Shown piece by piece: positions 5,999 to 12,835 of a stretch of 13,135 nucleotides of DNA. The notes under the pieces were generated by a model. That model was not told the DNA's origin and made no database searches. It saw only the letters and a program-made list of their open reading frames with translations. Origin of the DNA: Spirochaetota bacterium (GTDB taxonomy: Bacteria > Spirochaetota > JAGLSM01 > JAKPMW01); contig JAKPMW010000139.1 in NCBI GenBank assembly GCA_029548715.1, positions 1-13,135 of the forward strand. Direction: 5' to 3'. The position numbers and the translations under genes are program-made. The stretch's first letter is position 1; each line of letters opens with the position of its first letter.

Positions 5999-7570
5999 TC
6001 AGGAATCAGCCGGCGAATTCATCATTCGCAGGAAGACCTCATTGGTTTTGGAAGTACGCATCTTGTCAATCAGCAACTCCATGATCTCGATATCGTTCAT
6101 TGAGGCAAAGACCTTGCGCAAGACCCAGATCTTGGCCAGCTCGCTCTCGGTCAAGAGCAGGTCTTCCTTGCGCGTTCCGGAACGGTTGATGTCGATGGCC
6201 GGGAAGATCCTCCGATCGGCCAGATGCCGGTCAAGGACGATTTCCATATTTCCGGTCCCCTTGAACTCCTCAAAAATGACCTCATCCATCCTGCTGCCCG
6301 TCTCGATCAGGGCTGTGGCAATGATTGTGAGCGAGCCACCTTCTTCGATGTTTCGGGCCGCTCCAAAAAACCTCTTGGGGCGATGAAGCGCATTGGAATC
6401 GACACCGCCCGAGAGGATTTTCCCAGAAGTGGGCACCACCTGGTTGTAGGCACGGGCAAGTCGTGTAATAGAATCAACCAGAATCACAACATCCCGCTTG
6501 TGCTCGACAAGGCGCTTGGCCTTTTCGATGACAATCTCGCACACCTGGACATGCCGGCTTGCCGGTTCGTCGAAGGTCGAGGAAATCACCTCCGCCTTGA
6601 CGGACCGCATCATGTCTGTAACCTCTTCCGGGCGCTCGTCAATCAGCAGGATGATCAGGTAGCACTCGGGATGGTTGGTCGTGATGGCGTTGGCAATCTG
6701 CTGCAAGAGAATGGTCTTTCCTGTGCGGGGCGGAGATACAATCAGCCCCCGCTGCCCCTTGCCAATGGGCGTAAAGAGATCCATGATGCGCATCCCGACC
6801 TTGGCACTCTCGGTCTCAAGGCGCAGTTTTTCCATCGGATACAGCGGGGTCAGGTTGTCAAACAGGATCCTGCGCTGGGCTACCTCGGGGTGTTCGAAGT
6901 TGACCTGCTCAACCTTGAGCAGGGCGAAAAACCGCTCTCCCTCCTTGGGAGGACGCACCTGCCCGGATACCGTATCACCAGTCTTGAGCCCGAAATGCCG
7001 GATCTGGCTTGGAGACACATAGATATCGTCCTGGCCGGGAAGATAGTTGTAGATGGGTGAGCGTAAAAATCCGTATCCATCCTGAAGCACCTCAAGCACA
7101 CCCGAAGCATAGATCTGTCCATGCCTGTCGGTGTGCGCCTTGAGAATAGAGAATATGAGGTCTGATTTTCTTTTGTTGGATATGTTTTCAACGGAAAACT
7201 GCTGGGCAAGCTGGGCAAGTTTTTCAACTGTCATCTGCGAGAGGTCATTCAGGCTCATCTGCCGTCCGGCATATTCGTCCTTCAGGCTCCCGCCAACGGG
7301 GAGCGGATGGGCTGCCTCCTGCGCCGCCTCCGTCAATTCGGGCACAATATCAGGCATTCCCGGAAGCCCCTGTTCAGCCTGCTGCTGTCTCCCCCGCGGG
7401 GCCTGACCCTTGCCCCGGTGAGGCCGCCTGACGGTTACCTGTCGTCCAGGCTTTGCCGTGCCTGTCGGTAGTTGCGGCTGGACCTCAGTCTCCTGAGGTG
7501 CCGCATGCGCCTCTTTTGCGCGTCCTTCGCCGTCATCGCCGCTTTTTTTGCGCGACACCCTGACTGCCAT
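5999..7570 (-). CDS. rho: Transcription termination factor Rho with a long N-terminal extension
   Basis: Rho is the hexameric RNA-dependent ATPase that ends transcription of untranslated RNA. The 523-residue product has an N-terminal extension (1 to about 103) rich in R, Q, P and G, then the Rho N-terminal helical domain (about 105-147), the RNA-binding cold-shock-like domain with DGYGFLR at 164-170, and the RecA-type motor. Walker A is SPPRTGKT (279-286), where E. coli has APPKAGKT; Walker B is in VVILVDS (361-367); SGTRKEDLLL (464-473) carries the arginine-finger region. ATG at 7570 is chosen because GGAGG stands five bases upstream; the in-frame ATG at 7588 and the TTG at 7681 have no ribosome binding site. 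E. coli Rho is 419 residues, and the difference is the extension. Its own promoter and long leader suggest autoregulation. Confidence 0.97.
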   Translation of the reverse strand: MAVRVSRKKSGDDGEGRAKEAHAAPQETEVQPQLPTGTAKPGRQVTVRRPHRGKGQAPRGRQQQAEQGLPGMPDIVPELTEAAQEAAHPLPVGGSLKDEYAGRQMSLNDLSQMTVEKLAQLAQQFSVENISNKRKSDLIFSILKAHTDRHGQIYASGVLEVLQDGYGFLRSPIYNYLPGQDDIYVSPSQIRHFGLKTGDTVSGQVRPPKEGERFFALLKVEQVNFEHPEVAQRRILFDNLTPLYPMEKLRLETESAKVGMRIMDLFTPIGKGQRGLIVSPPRTGKTILLQQIANAITTNHPECYLIILLIDERPEEVTDMMRSVKAEVISSTFDEPASRHVQVCEIVIEKAKRLVEHKRDVVILVDSITRLARAYNQVVPTSGKILSGGVDSNALHRPKRFFGAARNIEEGGSLTIIATALIETGSRMDEVIFEEFKGTGNMEIVLDRHLADRRIFPAIDINRSGTRKEDLLLTESELAKIWVLRKVFASMNDIEIMELLIDKMRTSKTNEVFLRMMNSPADS

Positions 7571-7828
7571 ATCTTCCTCCGTGTACATGTCAAGCAAACC
7601 AGTCTTCTGGTCACAGGTTGGTGTGTCTTGGGAATACGTCTCTTGATACCGATCAATCCGGGAGCATTCTCCCGCATGCAAGCCCCTGAAACTCCCGGCT
7701 GTCTATCCACAGCCGACGGGCATCCCGTCATACTGCACAACAAAAAAACGAGCAGGTGCACCGGGTACGGTGCCTCCGATGTTCTCTCATCATGTGCGTG
7801 GCTTATCCGACAATTCGGAACTCATGCA
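7571..7828 (-). promoter_or_regulatory. Structured 5' leader of rho
   Basis: The leader between the predicted rho transcription start and its ribosome binding site is about 250 nt and holds several perfect hairpins. These are GCACCG/CGGTGC (7758-7763 with 7768-7773), GACGGG/CCCGTC (7715-7720 with 7724-7729), CGGCTGT/ACAGCCG (7696-7702 with 7709-7715) and CGGGAG/CTCCCG (7659-7664 with 7669-7674). The first is followed after nine bases by seven U in the RNA. The second and third share one base, so they compete or stack. Rho genes are commonly autoregulated by termination within the leader; this layout is compatible with that but does not prove it. Confidence 0.5.
7728..7793 (-). CDS. Possible 21-residue leader peptide of rho
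   Basis: A short frame, ATG-ATG through TGA, lies in the rho leader and overlaps its first hairpin. The predicted product is arginine- and cysteine-rich (MMREHRRHRTRCTCSFFCCAV starts at 7793). The upstream GGATAAG is at best a weak ribosome binding site. E. coli has a leader peptide before rho, which makes the position interesting, but a frame this short may be chance. Confidence 0.2.
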   Translation of the reverse strand: MMREHRRHRTRCTCSFFCCAV

Positions 7829-7857
7829 ATTGTGCCACTAAAGGGGAATCAAGTCAA
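7829..7857 (-). promoter_or_regulatory. Putative sigma70-type promoter of rho
   Basis: TTGACT (7857-7852, minus strand) is followed after 17 bases by CACAAT (7834-7829). The -35 lies nine bases beyond the stop of the Crp-like gene, just after a run of eight T that has no obvious stem. Read-through from the upstream pair of genes could add to rho expression. Confidence 0.7.
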
Positions 7858-7866
7858 CAAAAAAAA

Positions 7867-8508
7867 CTATTGCTGCTTGCGTTTGGTGCTGACCATGCGA
7901 TGGATTTCGTTGATGTTGCGGATCGAAATCTTGTTTTGTCCAAGCTGAATCCGGCCCAGCTTGTCGTAGTGCGTAAGGACCTTGCGACAGTTGTCAACCT
8001 TGATGGCAGCCCAGGATGCGATCTGTTCCTCGTTGGTAACCAGCTCGACACTTTCGATCGAGTTGGGATTATGTCCCTTCTGCTCGGCCAGCATGAGCAG
8101 GACGTCCAGCACCTTGGCATCATCTTCTTCAAGCGTAAAAATCATCAGCCGGCGCTTTTGCTCATAGATTCGCTTGGCAAAGATCTTGAGCAGCTTGAGC
8201 GCCATCGCCGGATTGGATTTGAGAATGATCTCGAAATTTTCCTTGCGAAACAGCAAGGCCTTGACCTCCTCGGCCGCCACTGCCGATGCACTTCGCGGTG
8301 CATCCTCAAGGATGGCCATTTCGCCAAACACATCGCCCGGCTCAAGGATATCAAGGAGTTTTTCCTTGTCCTTGACAACCTTGGTGATCTTGACACGACC
8401 GGACTGGATAAGGTAAAAGCTGTCTCCCGGCTCGTACTCAAGAAAAATGATCTGCCCGGGCTGATAGGTCACACCGAATTTGCTCGTCATCCCTTCGTTT
8501 AACGCCAT
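7867..8508 (-). CDS. Crp/Fnr-family regulator with cyclic-nucleotide-binding domain
   Basis: The 213-residue protein has a cyclic-nucleotide-binding beta-roll (about 13-110) followed by a long helix and a winged helix-turn-helix (about 128-205). The phosphate-binding cassette is intact: FGEMAILEDAPRSASA (61-76) with E63, R72 and S73, the residues that hold the ribose and phosphate in E. coli CRP. The recognition region is near EEQIASWAAIKVDNCRKVL (160-178), so it probably binds DNA as a dimer. The ligand cannot be told from sequence. Its ATG follows the stop of the upstream cyclic-nucleotide/TPR gene after one base, with GGGGG eight bases back, so the two are one operon; an in-frame ATG at 8490 is an alternative start. 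Its regulon and link to rho downstream are unknown. Confidence 0.9.
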   Translation of the reverse strand: MALNEGMTSKFGVTYQPGQIIFLEYEPGDSFYLIQSGRVKITKVVKDKEKLLDILEPGDVFGEMAILEDAPRSASAVAAEEVKALLFRKENFEIILKSNPAMALKLLKIFAKRIYEQKRRLMIFTLEEDDAKVLDVLLMLAEQKGHNPNSIESVELVTNEEQIASWAAIKVDNCRKVLTHYDKLGRIQLGQNKISIRNINEIHRMVSTKRKQQ

Positions 8509-8509
8509 C

Positions 8510-9562
8510 TCACACGCCCCCGCCCAGTTCTTCGATAGCCTTTTGGGCCCGCTTGTTGATGCTTTCGTTTGGCGGCATCATGCGCACCTTGTTGTAAAAG
8601 CCCTTGGCCTTTTCGTTGTCTCCCAGCATGGCATGACACTTTCCGATATGAAACAATGCCGGCTTGAGATTTTGGGAATTCGGAAACGACTTGATCATGG
8701 CTGTCAACTGGGTGATGGCATCCTGCGGCTTGTTCATGTTGAAAAGGCAGCGTCCAATATCAAAGTATGTTTTCTCGACATACTCGTCATCACCGCCCCC
8801 GGCCGTGTCCAGAATCGAACGGTACAGCTTGTAGGCCTCTTCATACTTTTCCGAAGAATACAGGGAAAAAGCATCAAAATACCGTTTGGCAATCCCAATC
8901 CCGCTGTCCCCGTCAAGGGCGGCTGCTGGTTCGGCAGCGGCATCGGCCTGCACCGCTGCGGGCCCGGCCTTGGGCGCCGGCTGCGAAACAAAACTGCTTC
9001 CGTCACTGGCAACCGCATAGCCGGTCGCGGCCCCGCTCTGGGCCATCTCGACACGCTGCAGGCAGATGGTTGCGTACTCCCCATCCGGGTAGTATTGAAG
9101 GTATTTTTGATAGGCGTACAGGGCCTGATTGAACTTTTTGTTTTTCAGGTAGTTTTCACCGATGTTAAACAGTCCCGTCCCGGGCGGCTCGCTGTCCGCC
9201 GTCCCCATGCGGGTTTGAATGCTCTTTCCTATCCGCCGGAGCTGGTTTGAAAAGACCTTGAGCATCTTCATGACCAGCTTGTGATTTTGCAAGACAAGCT
9301 GTTCGAATTCGGCAACCGTCATAACCATGGTCGTCGCATCTGCCAGGACTGTCGCTGTTTCTTCACGGGGAAAACGCCCCAGCGCCGACTTGACTCCGAA
9401 AAACTCGCCACTCTTGATGTTTTCCCGTACCTCTCCGGCCCCCTCGGCCGAGAGGTACGTCAGAAGGACAATGCCTGTCTGCAGGACAAACACTGTCTCG
9501 GCTTTGTCACCCTCGAAATAGATGATGGATCCGGCCTTGTAGACCCGGCTCACTGGAGACAT
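8510..9562 (-). CDS. Cyclic-nucleotide-domain protein fused to TPR repeats
   Basis: The 350-residue protein has an N-terminal cyclic-nucleotide-like beta-roll (about 6-110), a TPR-like pair of helices (129-165), an alanine/proline-rich linker (about 178-220) and further TPR units (222-345) resembling those of YbgF/CpoB or BamD. No DNA-binding domain, signal peptide or membrane segment is seen, so it is probably a cytoplasmic scaffold or sensor. The phosphate-binding cassette is altered: FFGVKSALGRFPREETATV (54-72) has V57 where the family has the ribose-binding glutamate, so canonical ligand binding is doubtful. GAGGAG stands eight bases before the ATG and a good promoter lies about 70 bases upstream. 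It is co-transcribed with the Crp-like gene. The same pairing is, as I recall, found in spirochaetes, which guides my taxon guess. Confidence 0.88.
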   Translation of the reverse strand: MSPVSRVYKAGSIIYFEGDKAETVFVLQTGIVLLTYLSAEGAGEVRENIKSGEFFGVKSALGRFPREETATVLADATTMVMTVAEFEQLVLQNHKLVMKMLKVFSNQLRRIGKSIQTRMGTADSEPPGTGLFNIGENYLKNKKFNQALYAYQKYLQYYPDGEYATICLQRVEMAQSGAATGYAVASDGSSFVSQPAPKAGPAAVQADAAAEPAAALDGDSGIGIAKRYFDAFSLYSSEKYEEAYKLYRSILDTAGGGDDEYVEKTYFDIGRCLFNMNKPQDAITQLTAMIKSFPNSQNLKPALFHIGKCHAMLGDNEKAKGFYNKVRMMPPNESINKRAQKAIEELGGGV

Positions 9563-9630
9563 TGGTTTTACTCCTCGATAACCCGATCCCCCGGCCCGGA
9601 CATCCCTATACCGGAAGACACTCGGGAAGT

Positions 9631-9659
9631 ATCATACCCTACCTATCGGCAAAAATCAA
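9631..9659 (-). promoter_or_regulatory. Putative sigma70-type promoter of the cyclic-nucleotide gene pair
   Basis: TTGATT (9659-9654, minus strand) is followed after 17 bases by TATGAT (9636-9631), which differs from the -10 consensus by one base. This is the best sigma70-type match in the window. The expected leader is about 60 bases. Confidence 0.8.
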
Positions 9660-9674
9660 CGCTTTATCCCCAGT

Positions 9675-9710
9675 AAAAAAAACCACCGGTACATGACATG
9701 TAGCGGCGGT
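9675..9710 (-). terminator. Intrinsic terminator downstream of apt
   Basis: Sequences 9682-9695 and 9697-9710 pair over 14 positions with two mismatches (ACCACCGGTACATG with CATGTAGCGGCGGT), and on the minus strand the stem is followed directly by eight T. It sits about 115 bases after the apt stop and just before the next promoter. A smaller 6-bp stem (AGTAGC/GCTACT, 9743-9748 with 9761-9766) lies between. Confidence 0.8.
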
Positions 9711-9826
9711 CTTTTCTGTCCACAAGGAACAGCTGAGCATCAAGTAGCGTATCGGGAGGAGCTACTGATCATCTACCGGAACATATCGTCACTCCCGAAA
9801 AAAACTTGAGCCACCGGCGCGTTGCA

Positions 9827-10336
9827 TCAGTAATGCACAAGGGAAAAGACCGGAATATCCAGCCTGTCCCCGGGCCTGAGAAAATCCAGACACACCAGCG
9901 CCCCAACCCCGACCGCTTCACCGCCCTGACGCCGGATCATCCGAACGACAGCCGCAAGCGTCCCCCCGGTGGCGACCAGGTCATCCACCAGGAGCACCCT
10001 GTCACCGGGACTGACTGCATCAATGTGCATCTCCAGCGTATCAGTCCCGTACTCAAGATCATACGTCTCACTGATCGTTTCCCAGGGCAGTTTTCCCGGC
10101 TTGCGGACCGGCAAAAACCCGGCCCCCAGATCGGCCGCCACCAGCGACCCGGTGATAAACCCCCTGGCCTCGGCTGCGGCTACCTTGGTGATCCGCTGGT
10201 TTCTGAAATGGTCGGCGATCTCCCTGGCTGATGTCTGGTGAGCCAGCGGATCCTTCCAGATCCCTGTCAGATCCTTGAAGACAATCCCCGGCTTTGGATA
10301 ATCCGGTATATCGCGTATCAGCGACTGGTAATCCAT
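9827..10336 (-). CDS. apt: Adenine phosphoribosyltransferase
   Basis: Apt salvages adenine by joining it to PRPP to give AMP and pyrophosphate in the cytoplasm. The 169-residue product has the usual opening (SLIRDIPDYPKPGIVFKDLT, residues 5-24), the EARGF motif (56-60) and the PRPP-binding loop VDDLVATGGT (117-126). Length is normal for the family. ATG at 10336 is chosen because it sits just after AGGGGGAAGG and because family members begin here; the open frame can be extended to a GTG at 10372 without support. It lies 115 bases after the sigma factor gene with no clear terminator or promoter between, so it may be read from the sigma factor promoter. Confidence 0.96.
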   Translation of the reverse strand: MDYQSLIRDIPDYPKPGIVFKDLTGIWKDPLAHQTSAREIADHFRNQRITKVAAAEARGFITGSLVAADLGAGFLPVRKPGKLPWETISETYDLEYGTDTLEMHIDAVSPGDRVLLVDDLVATGGTLAAVVRMIRRQGGEAVGVGALVCLDFLRPGDRLDIPVFSLVHY

Positions 10337-10451
10337 ACCTTCCCCCTGCATAGCATATGTCAATAGTCCCACTCACTCCTGCGAGACCAGAAAATCTATC
10401 AATAATGCCCCGGGAGGGCATCCCCGGCATGAGTCATCCATTTCAGCCGTG

Positions 10452-11570
10452 TCAGGTACGGTCCACATCCAGGAAAAAATCCCGCAACTCGGGCGCAATA
10501 CTGCAGCTCCGGATCCTGACAAGTGCCCGCTGCTGGATCTGCCTGACCCGTTCGCGGGTTATTCCAAGAATCTCGCCCGTCCGCTTGAGTGTCTTGGCCG
10601 GTTTCCCGTCAAGGCCAAAGCGCAGTACAATCACCTCCCGCTCGCGGGGCTCAAGCACCTGCAACACCCTTTCGACAGTACGCTTCAGGCCGTCAAGCAG
10701 CATCCGCTCCACGGGCTGGTCCGCCCGTTCATCCTCAACAACATCACCAAGCTGCAGCATATTTCCCTGATCAACCGGAACATCAAGGGAACCAGGTTCC
10801 TGTGTGATATGCAGGATATCCATCAGTCGTGAATAACTCACCCCGGCACGCACCGAGATCTCGGCAAAGGTCGGTTCACGCCCCAGTTCCTGGGTCAATT
10901 CAGCCGCTGTCCTGCCTATCTCCTTGATCCTGGTAATGACATGAACAGGAATGCGAATGATCCGGGCCTTTTCGGTCAGCCCCTTGATGATCGCCTGCCG
11001 GATCCACCATGTCCCATAGGTCGAAAACCTCACCTTTCGTGCCGGATCAAACCGGTTGACCGCCTCAATCAGACCGATGTTTCCCTCTTCAACCAGATCA
11101 AGAAGTGAGAGTCCCAGTTTCTGGTATCGTTTGGCAATACTGATCACAAGCCTCAGGTTTCCCTGGATCACAATGTTCCGTGCAAAATCCAGCCGCTGGA
11201 CAAGGTCCGGATCACCGGCCTTCGTTGCCAGCTCATCCTGAATGGTGCGAATCCTCTCAAAGATCACGTGTTCCTGCTGCCTGGTAAGCAGAGGAATCCG
11301 ACCCACCTGGGCCAGATAAATACTGAGGGGATCCTCGCGGCCTGCGATATCACCTGAATCATCAACCGCTTCCTCATGGGGGGGGATTTCCTCGATACGC
11401 ACGCCACGGGTTCCCAGTTCTTCCAGAAACCAGTCGAAATCCTCACTCCTGAGCAATTTTCTTTCGATGGCCCTGTCAATCTCGCCCTGAGAAATACGCC
11501 CCCGGGCAGCAGCTCTCGAGAGGAGTACCATCACAGCAGTCCGGGGTGTGCGTTTTTTGTGTCCGGTCAT
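10452..11570 (-). CDS. Alternative sigma70-family sigma factor (RpoD/RpoS-like) with a short region 1.1
   Basis: The 372-residue protein has a compact region 1.1-like domain (about 13-63), region 1.2 (79-112, PLSIYLAQVGRIPLLTRQQE), region 2 (126-208, RFSTYGTWWIRQAI and RIIRIPVHV), region 3 (209-290) and region 4 (297-357). The 4.2 helix keeps ITRERVRQI of primary factors, so its promoters should have an ordinary -35, but IQQRALVRIR replaces the primary-factor IEAKALRKLR. With no non-conserved region and only 372 residues, it is most likely a group 2 factor. ATG at 11570 is chosen over the TTG at 11633 because that TTG belongs to a promoter -35 and AGGGGG precedes the ATG. It follows the NlpD-like gene by 59 bases, the arrangement of nlpD-rpoS in proteobacteria. 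Confidence 0.93.
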   Translation of the reverse strand: MTGHKKRTPRTAVMVLLSRAAARGRISQGEIDRAIERKLLRSEDFDWFLEELGTRGVRIEEIPPHEEAVDDSGDIAGREDPLSIYLAQVGRIPLLTRQQEHVIFERIRTIQDELATKAGDPDLVQRLDFARNIVIQGNLRLVISIAKRYQKLGLSLLDLVEEGNIGLIEAVNRFDPARKVRFSTYGTWWIRQAIIKGLTEKARIIRIPVHVITRIKEIGRTAAELTQELGREPTFAEISVRAGVSYSRLMDILHITQEPGSLDVPVDQGNMLQLGDVVEDERADQPVERMLLDGLKRTVERVLQVLEPREREVIVLRFGLDGKPAKTLKRTGEILGITRERVRQIQQRALVRIRSCSIAPELRDFFLDVDRT

Positions 11571-11603
11571 GCTGCGCCCCCTGCGTCGTGGATACGACAG
11601 GAC

Positions 11604-11633
11604 ATAATTGCACGGCCAGTACAGGAAGGTCAA
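11604..11633 (-). promoter_or_regulatory. Putative promoter of the 372-residue sigma factor, overlapping the upstream stop codon
   Basis: TTGACC (11633-11628, minus strand) is followed after 18 bases by AATTAT (11609-11604); CAATTA at 17 bases is an alternative -10. The -35 overlaps the TGA of the NlpD-like gene (11632-11630). The start would lie about 27 bases before the sigma factor ATG, allowing its expression apart from the upstream genes. Confidence 0.5.
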
Positions 11634-12490
11634 GAGCGCAAATGCACCAGAGGATCAACCGCCCGCCCCTTGCTGTATAGCTGAAAATGGACACCGGCCT
11701 GGCCAGTTCCGGGAATGCTGCCCGCCTGCCCGACGACCGTCAGCCCCTGAATCCGCTGGCCCTTGCTGACACTGATTTTTGAAAGGTGCGCATAAATCGA
11801 ATGATATCCGCCTTCGTGACGGACTATCACCATCCTTCCATAACCTCGCAGGCTGTCTGCATACGCCACTTCGCCTGGTGCTGCACAGCGCACATCAGAT
11901 GACGTCCCGGCCGCAATGGTTATTCCATTGACGATTCCCTTGTCCTTGACCCCGAATTTTTCGACTATCCGCCCCCGCAAGGGCCATGAAAACCTGCCCC
12001 CACCCTGACTGGCCAGAGCGGCAGCAGGCGATTCAGGGACTGGCCTGGCACGATGCCCCCCCTGCGTTTTCTGAAGCGGGGGATCCGGACTGCCTGTCTC
12101 ACGCACTGCAAGAACCTGTCCAGAACGGAGCATGTCAGTCTTCAGGCTATTGATGGCCCGTATCCGCTCAAGACTGAGTCCGTACTTTCTGGCAATACTC
12201 CAGAGACTCTCGCCATGCCGAACCACATGCGTGGAAGAAAAAGAACTCGCAGTTTCCGTCCGCTGTGCCGCTTCTCCAACCCGCAGCCGCTGGCCCGGCC
12301 TGATCCGGCCAGCGGTGATGGAGTTGATTCGCTCAAGCTCGGCTACCGGAACTCCGGTCGCACGCGAAATTGACCAGAGTGTATCACCTGGGCGCACAAC
12401 GTACCACCCGGCCATGATCTGGCCGGAAAGACATGCTACCATCAGTGCCGCAAGAACAGGCATCTTCCATGATCGATATGCGGAGTCCAT
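11630..12490 (-). CDS. LysM/LytM envelope protein with degenerate M23 active site (NlpD/EnvC-like)
   Basis: The 286-residue exported protein has a signal sequence (residues 9-27); LMVAC at 16-20 could also be a lipobox, so it may be a lipoprotein. Two LysM peptidoglycan-binding repeats follow (about 29-71 and 87-130), then a disordered linker and a LytM/M23 domain (168-284). Compared with active M23 enzymes, the H-x-G-x-D zinc site reads V187-N-G-I-T191 and the H-x-H site reads G266-V-H268; only H235 (YAHL) and H268 remain. Such domains in NlpD and EnvC do not cut but activate amidases at the division site, and the stretch GYGRMVIVRHEGGY (217-230) also resembles NlpD. That role is inferred here. 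ATG at 12490 was chosen; an in-frame TTG at 12514 is possible and neither has a clear ribosome binding site. Confidence 0.9.
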   Translation of the reverse strand: MDSAYRSWKMPVLAALMVACLSGQIMAGWYVVRPGDTLWSISRATGVPVAELERINSITAGRIRPGQRLRVGEAAQRTETASSFSSTHVVRHGESLWSIARKYGLSLERIRAINSLKTDMLRSGQVLAVRETGSPDPPLQKTQGGHRARPVPESPAAALASQGGGRFSWPLRGRIVEKFGVKDKGIVNGITIAAGTSSDVRCAAPGEVAYADSLRGYGRMVIVRHEGGYHSIYAHLSKISVSKGQRIQGLTVVGQAGSIPGTGQAGVHFQLYSKGRAVDPLVHLRS

Positions 12491-12529
12491 TCCAAATTCA
12501 GTATCGACGGCCAACCAGGCAAAACTGAA

Positions 12530-12567
12530 CCACGGGCACCCGAATTTCCCGCAGCATCAGCCCGTGG
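12530..12567 (-). other. Hairpin around the acyP stop codon
   Basis: On the minus strand CCACGGGC (12567-12560), covering the last codons of acyP, pairs perfectly with GCCCGTGG (12537-12530), leaving a 22-base loop that holds the stop codon. There is no following U-tract, so it is not a standard terminator. It may stabilise the message or be incidental. Confidence 0.35.
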
Positions 12568-12835
12568 AAAAATCACGGTGGGCCCGGGAACGGATCACCC
12601 CTTCGCTGAATTCGATGCTGTCAACCCGGGAAAAGGACGGCCCGTCCGCCAGATATGCATGCAGCACAGCCAGTTGCTCCGCGCTGCCCTCGGCATAAAT
12701 CTCCACCGAACCGTCCGTGCGGTTGTGTGCATATCCGGTTACCCCGACCGCACGGGCCTTCATGGCAGCATGATAGCGAAACCCGACACCCTGGACCCTT
12801 CCCGTGATCCTGTACCGCCGCACCAGAAGACTCAC
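12557..12835 (-). CDS. acyP: Acylphosphatase
   Basis: Acylphosphatase hydrolyses carboxyl-phosphate bonds such as acetyl phosphate or carbamoyl phosphate. The 92-residue product has the signature GRVQGVGFR (12-20), with R20 binding the phosphate and N38 positioning the water, followed by a normal ferredoxin-like fold with GSVEIYAEG (42-50). It begins with GTG, which overlaps the upstream TGA by four bases (GTGA), and GGGGGG lies about six bases before. It therefore belongs to an operon with the truncated gene upstream and probably with the NlpD-like gene 66 bases downstream. Confidence 0.95.
   Translation of the reverse strand: MSLLVRRYRITGRVQGVGFRYHAAMKARAVGVTGYAHNRTDGSVEIYAEGSAEQLAVLHAYLADGPSFSRVDSIEFSEGVIRSRAHRDFSTG

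Noticed and set aside
6224..7060. Plus-strand open frame of 278 codons
   Set aside because: It is antisense to the most conserved part of rho and has no recognisable product.
7571..7681. Longer Rho beginning at TTG 7681 or ATG 7588
   Set aside because: Neither start has a ribosome binding site, the extra residues look like translated leader, and GGAGG is correctly placed before ATG 7570.
8480..9250. Plus-strand open frame of 256 codons
   Set aside because: It is antisense to the cyclic-nucleotide/TPR gene and has no supporting start or family.
10358..10363. Perfect TTGACA upstream of apt as a -35 element
   Set aside because: It lies only 21 bases before the apt start codon and has no -10 at usable spacing.
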